Shown in pieces: positions 61,097 through 64,000 of a stretch of 64,000 nucleotides of DNA; the stretch's first letter is position 1; each line of letters starts with the position of its first letter. A model generated the notes under the pieces. It made no database searches and was not told the origin of the DNA. It was given only the letters and a program-made list of their open reading frames with translations. The position numbers and the translations under genes were made by a program. This DNA comes from Sphingobacteriales bacterium (GTDB lineage Bacteria > Bacteroidota > Bacteroidia > Chitinophagales > JADIYW01): positions 320,501-384,500 of the forward strand of contig JADKIQ010000003.1 in the NCBI GenBank assembly GCA_016721245.1, in the 5' to 3' direction.

Positions 61097-61471
61097 ATGA
61101 CTAAGATAATTTACACTATTGTATTTGTTATGATATCGCTTGTCTATGCACAAGCACAGTCGTCATATATTTATAAGTACAAAATTACTTTTAAGCAGCA
61201 GCAGGCTGCAAAAACAACAGCAGCTGAGAACTGGGTAAAAATACTGGCGCACACTGCAAAAGTCACACAGACAGGCGATGGTGAAGCAATGGAGTTTGAA
61301 ACAACACATGAAATAAATCAGCTCATTTTTTTTGGAAAAATGGAAAAAGTTCAATTCCCTCTTGCTAATATTATTTTACTGAATAAAACAGAGATAACAA
61401 ATGAGCAGAAAGATAAATTGGATCAAGTGCAGAAACAACTGGAAACTGAACTAAAAAAATCCGGCAAATAA
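61097..61471 (+). CDS. Small exported protein of unknown function
   Basis: A 124-residue protein with a signal peptide ending near AQA/QS (about residue 19). The rest is a soluble stretch rich in Gln, Lys and Glu with a C-terminal helix (TNEQKDKLDQVQKQLETEL) that could form a coiled coil. No family recognised. The large secreted protein begins 11 bases later, so the two are probably one operon and may function together. Confidence 0.65.
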   Translation: MTKIIYTIVFVMISLVYAQAQSSYIYKYKITFKQQQAAKTTAAENWVKILAHTAKVTQTGDGEAMEFETTHEINQLIFFGKMEKVQFPLANIILLNKTEITNEQKDKLDQVQKQLETELKKSGK

Positions 61472-61482
61472 AAAGACACAAT

Positions 61483-64000
61483 ATGCGGAGAAATTTACAC
61501 TATATAATAATTTTACTTCTATGTTCGGGTTGCTTCAGTATGAAGATAAAAGCAGCGACAACATTGATAAGTCCTTCTGTAAACAACGGAGGTTTTGAAA
61601 GTGGTACAACTGGCTGGACTTATGCTAATGACAATAACAGTAAATGGTATGTTGGCACATTTGCAAAATTTGCAGGATCTAATGGCTGCTATACAGACGT
61701 AAACGGAACAGCAGGTGTTGGCAGTAATAGCTATCAGGCAGGTACAGCAAGGGTTTCTCACTTTTACAAAGATATTACTTTCCCAGCAGGAGAACCTTCC
61801 ATTACACTCACTTTCCGTTGGCAGGCAAACGGGGAAGGTGCTTTCAATGATTGGGATAATGTGAAGGTTTTTTTAGCACCTACATCTGTAACTCCAACCG
61901 GTGGAACAGAAGTTTCTGCTACTTACCAGATTGGTGATGATTGGTATAATTTACAAACAACCTGGCAGCTTGCTACTATCACCATACCGGCAGCAGTAGC
62001 AGGTACAACTCAACGTTTAATATTTAGCTGGAAAAATGACGGTTCAACAAAGAATGACCCGGGTGGTGGTATTGATGATGTCACCATTATCACAGATACT
62101 TTATCTGCAGGCAGTGGTTGTACTTCTAACACTTCATTATACCCTACAACAACATTTACACCCGCATGTGTAGGTATAACCGAAACAATTACATCAGCAG
62201 GCTATGCAACGGAATATTCTATGGTGAATGTTGTCTCCGGGCAAACATACACGTTCAGTACAGATATACCCACAGATTACTTAACTATTGCAAACGGTGC
62301 AGGTGGTTCTCCCGTTTATGCTTTCGGTACAACACCGGTAAGCTGGACGGCAACTTTCACCGGTAATGTTCGTGTATATAACAATATTAATAGTTCATGT
62401 GGTACCAATACAAATTTTCGATACAGATTTGTGCAATGCGGCACACCGCCGCCGCCGCCGGCAAACGATAACTGTATAAACGCAACTGCTTTTCCGGTAA
62501 TTCCAACAGATGGTACCTGCTCTTCATTAACGAACCAGTCAACATACGCGGCAACTAATTCAATTGTCACACCAACTGGAGTTTGCAGCAGTAATTCCGG
62601 TAATCCGGACGACGATGTTTGGTTTCAGTTTGTTGCCTCTGCATCAACTATTATTTTGAATGCCTCTTGGGTGTCTGGTGAAACAGATGTTTTCTGGCAG
62701 GTATTTTCAGGAGCCTGCGGTTCATCCATGACCTCCATTCTATGTACAGATAACAATTCCGGCGGGATATTAGCAGGGCTTTCTGTCGGACAAACCTATT
62801 ACATAAGATTGTATACTTACAGCAGCAGTGTTTCAACCGTTCAGGATATTTGTTTGCAAACAACTCCTGCTAATGATAATTGCATAACGGCGAAAGCATT
62901 CCCCGTAATACCATCTGATGGTTCATGTGCCAGTCTTTTGAACCAGACAACTACAGGTACTACTAATTCCGGTGTATCACCTACAGGAGCCTGTACTACT
63001 AATCCGGGAACTGCGAATGATGATGTTTGGTTCTCATTTGTGGCAACTGCATCGGATCTTATATTGTCAGCTTCCTGGGTTTCAGGAGAAACAGATATTT
63101 ATTTTCAGGTATTTTCCGGCGCTTGTGGTTCTCCAATGGCAGCCTTGCTTTGTACGGACAATAATAATGGTGGAATAATGTCAGGTTTAACCATTGGGCA
63201 AACGTATTATGTCAGAATGTACACTTATACAAGTGGCCCGAATTATACCACACAAAATTTATGCATTACAAACCCATGTCCGGGAGGGACACCGGCAAAT
63301 GATTTACCATGTAATGCAGTTAATATACCTTTAGGCAGTATTGCCTCCGGAGATAATTCATGTTCGTTTAGTTCAGGTGAACCTGCAACACCATCTTGTT
63401 GGGATTCATACACAAAAAATACAGTCTGGTTTTCCTTTACAGCTGCTTCATCTACAGCTAAAGTACGAACTGCACCTGGCACCTTACGTGAAACACAAAT
63501 AGCCGTATACTCCGGAACTTGCGGATCATCCATGACCCTTGTAGATTGTAATGATGATGCACCTGATTGCGGTTTTACATCATTAGATATTTCAGAATTG
63601 TCATTATCAGGATTAACGCCGGGAGCTACCTATTATATTTCAGTTGACGGAAATGAAGATTCTACAGGAACCTTTGCTATTACAGTAATTGATGGTGCGT
63701 CGAGCTACCCGGCTACTTCCGGTCAGGAATGTGTAGTGCCTATTACGGTTTGTAACTCAGTGATAAGTGTTGGCGATCCGGGTTATCAGGGCATTGGGTT
63801 TACGTGTGATCAAACAAGCGATAATGACGAAAATTGCACCACAGGGGAACGCGGAGTGGTATGGTATAAAATTATTATTGATAATCCGGGTACCTTGAAT
63901 TTTAATATCATTCCAAATGATTATCCAACCGCTTCGTTTTCCGGAGATGAAACAGATTATGACTTCTTGTTGTGGAAAGTGAACGGTAGTGGATCTACTA
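61483..64000 (+). CDS. Very large secreted repeat protein, 3' end outside window
   Basis: The frame opens at ATG 61483 (signal peptide MRRNLHYIIILLLCSGCFS) and stays open to the last base (839 codons seen). A MAM/jelly-roll-like domain comes first (NNGGFESGTTGW, GGGIDDVTI). At least three repeats of about 136-142 residues follow, starting at ANDNCINATAFPV (62461), ANDNCITAKAFPV (62869) and ANDLPCNAVNIPL (63295). Each contains DDVWFxFVA-type strands and GLTIGQTYYVRMYT-like lines. The pattern resembles surface adhesins or matrix proteins of T9SS organisms. The C-terminal sorting domain is presumed but not visible. Confidence 0.88.
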   Translation, partial: MRRNLHYIIILLLCSGCFSMKIKAATTLISPSVNNGGFESGTTGWTYANDNNSKWYVGTFAKFAGSNGCYTDVNGTAGVGSNSYQAGTARVSHFYKDITFPAGEPSITLTFRWQANGEGAFNDWDNVKVFLAPTSVTPTGGTEVSATYQIGDDWYNLQTTWQLATITIPAAVAGTTQRLIFSWKNDGSTKNDPGGGIDDVTIITDTLSAGSGCTSNTSLYPTTTFTPACVGITETITSAGYATEYSMVNVVSGQTYTFSTDIPTDYLTIANGAGGSPVYAFGTTPVSWTATFTGNVRVYNNINSSCGTNTNFRYRFVQCGTPPPPPANDNCINATAFPVIPTDGTCSSLTNQSTYAATNSIVTPTGVCSSNSGNPDDDVWFQFVASASTIILNASWVSGETDVFWQVFSGACGSSMTSILCTDNNSGGILAGLSVGQTYYIRLYTYSSSVSTVQDICLQTTPANDNCITAKAFPVIPSDGSCASLLNQTTTGTTNSGVSPTGACTTNPGTANDDVWFSFVATASDLILSASWVSGETDIYFQVFSGACGSPMAALLCTDNNNGGIMSGLTIGQTYYVRMYTYTSGPNYTTQNLCITNPCPGGTPANDLPCNAVNIPLGSIASGDNSCSFSSGEPATPSCWDSYTKNTVWFSFTAASSTAKVRTAPGTLRETQIAVYSGTCGSSMTLVDCNDDAPDCGFTSLDISELSLSGLTPGATYYISVDGNEDSTGTFAITVIDGASSYPATSGQECVVPITVCNSVISVGDPGYQGIGFTCDQTSDNDENCTTGERGVVWYKIIIDNPGTLNFNIIPNDYPTASFSGDETDYDFLLWKVNGSGST

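Noticed and set aside
1..64000. CRISPR array, prophage, rRNA operon or intact insertion sequence
   Set aside because: No regular spacer-repeat array, phage structural genes, rRNA sequence or transposase frame was seen on either strand.

Overview
The window looks like a chromosomal segment of a Bacteroidota bacterium, probably of the Chitinophagia/Sphingobacteriia kind. The evidence is seen directly: two large secreted proteins end in type IX secretion (T9SS) sorting domains, most promoters that can be recognised carry the Bacteroidota -7 box TAnnTTTG, Shine-Dalgarno sequences are largely absent, and there are several Bacteroidota-type lipoproteins, outer-membrane beta-barrels and LytS/LytTR-type regulators. 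The base composition is moderately AT-rich. No rRNA, CRISPR array, prophage or intact insertion sequence was seen; there is one tRNA gene.

Layout. 1-9.2 kb: small membrane and exported proteins, a NarL-type regulator, a frameshifted saccharopine-dehydrogenase-like gene, an M16 protease overlapping an acyltransferase, an MFS exporter and a MaoC-like protein. 9.4-18.5 kb: an esterase lipoprotein, a penicillin acylase, a PolX/PHP protein with a defective polymerase site, DUF1573, a UbiA-type prenyltransferase broken by one in-frame stop, RuvX and peptide deformylase. 18.6-23.8 kb: M20 dipeptidase, DNA primase, RseP and tRNA-Leu(CAA). 23.8-25.9 kb: an AT-rich accessory patch directly behind the tRNA, with a Doc-type toxin and a 336-residue DNA-binding partner flanked by gene remnants. 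25.9-36 kb: TrhO, HemB, PurC, malate dehydrogenase, an MbnP/MbnH copper pair and a TPR membrane protein. 36-49 kb: PriA, a small repeat protein, a priming sugar transferase, a PAQR protein, an arylsulfatase with its own formylglycine-generating enzyme, and an L,D-transpeptidase. 49-64 kb: threonine dehydratase, two tandem T9SS giants that share a nearly identical core, a histidine kinase/LytTR pair, malic enzyme and the start of a very large secreted repeat protein.

The most unusual content is non-coding. (1) Many intergenic gaps hold degenerate tandem repeats whose sequence differs from place to place but whose period is always 7 bp, often abutting a -7 box or a start codon. (2) A family of about 150-170 bp palindromic elements with CACATAG-type ends sits directly behind stop codons (three copies). 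(3) In at least five genes the -7 box is followed by exactly four bases and then the start codon, which implies leaderless mRNAs; one of these promoters overlaps the sulfatase stop codon and drives the formylglycine-generating enzyme. Two conserved genes are interrupted, which may be real decay or sequence error. All family names come from recognition of motifs by eye; no database search was run.
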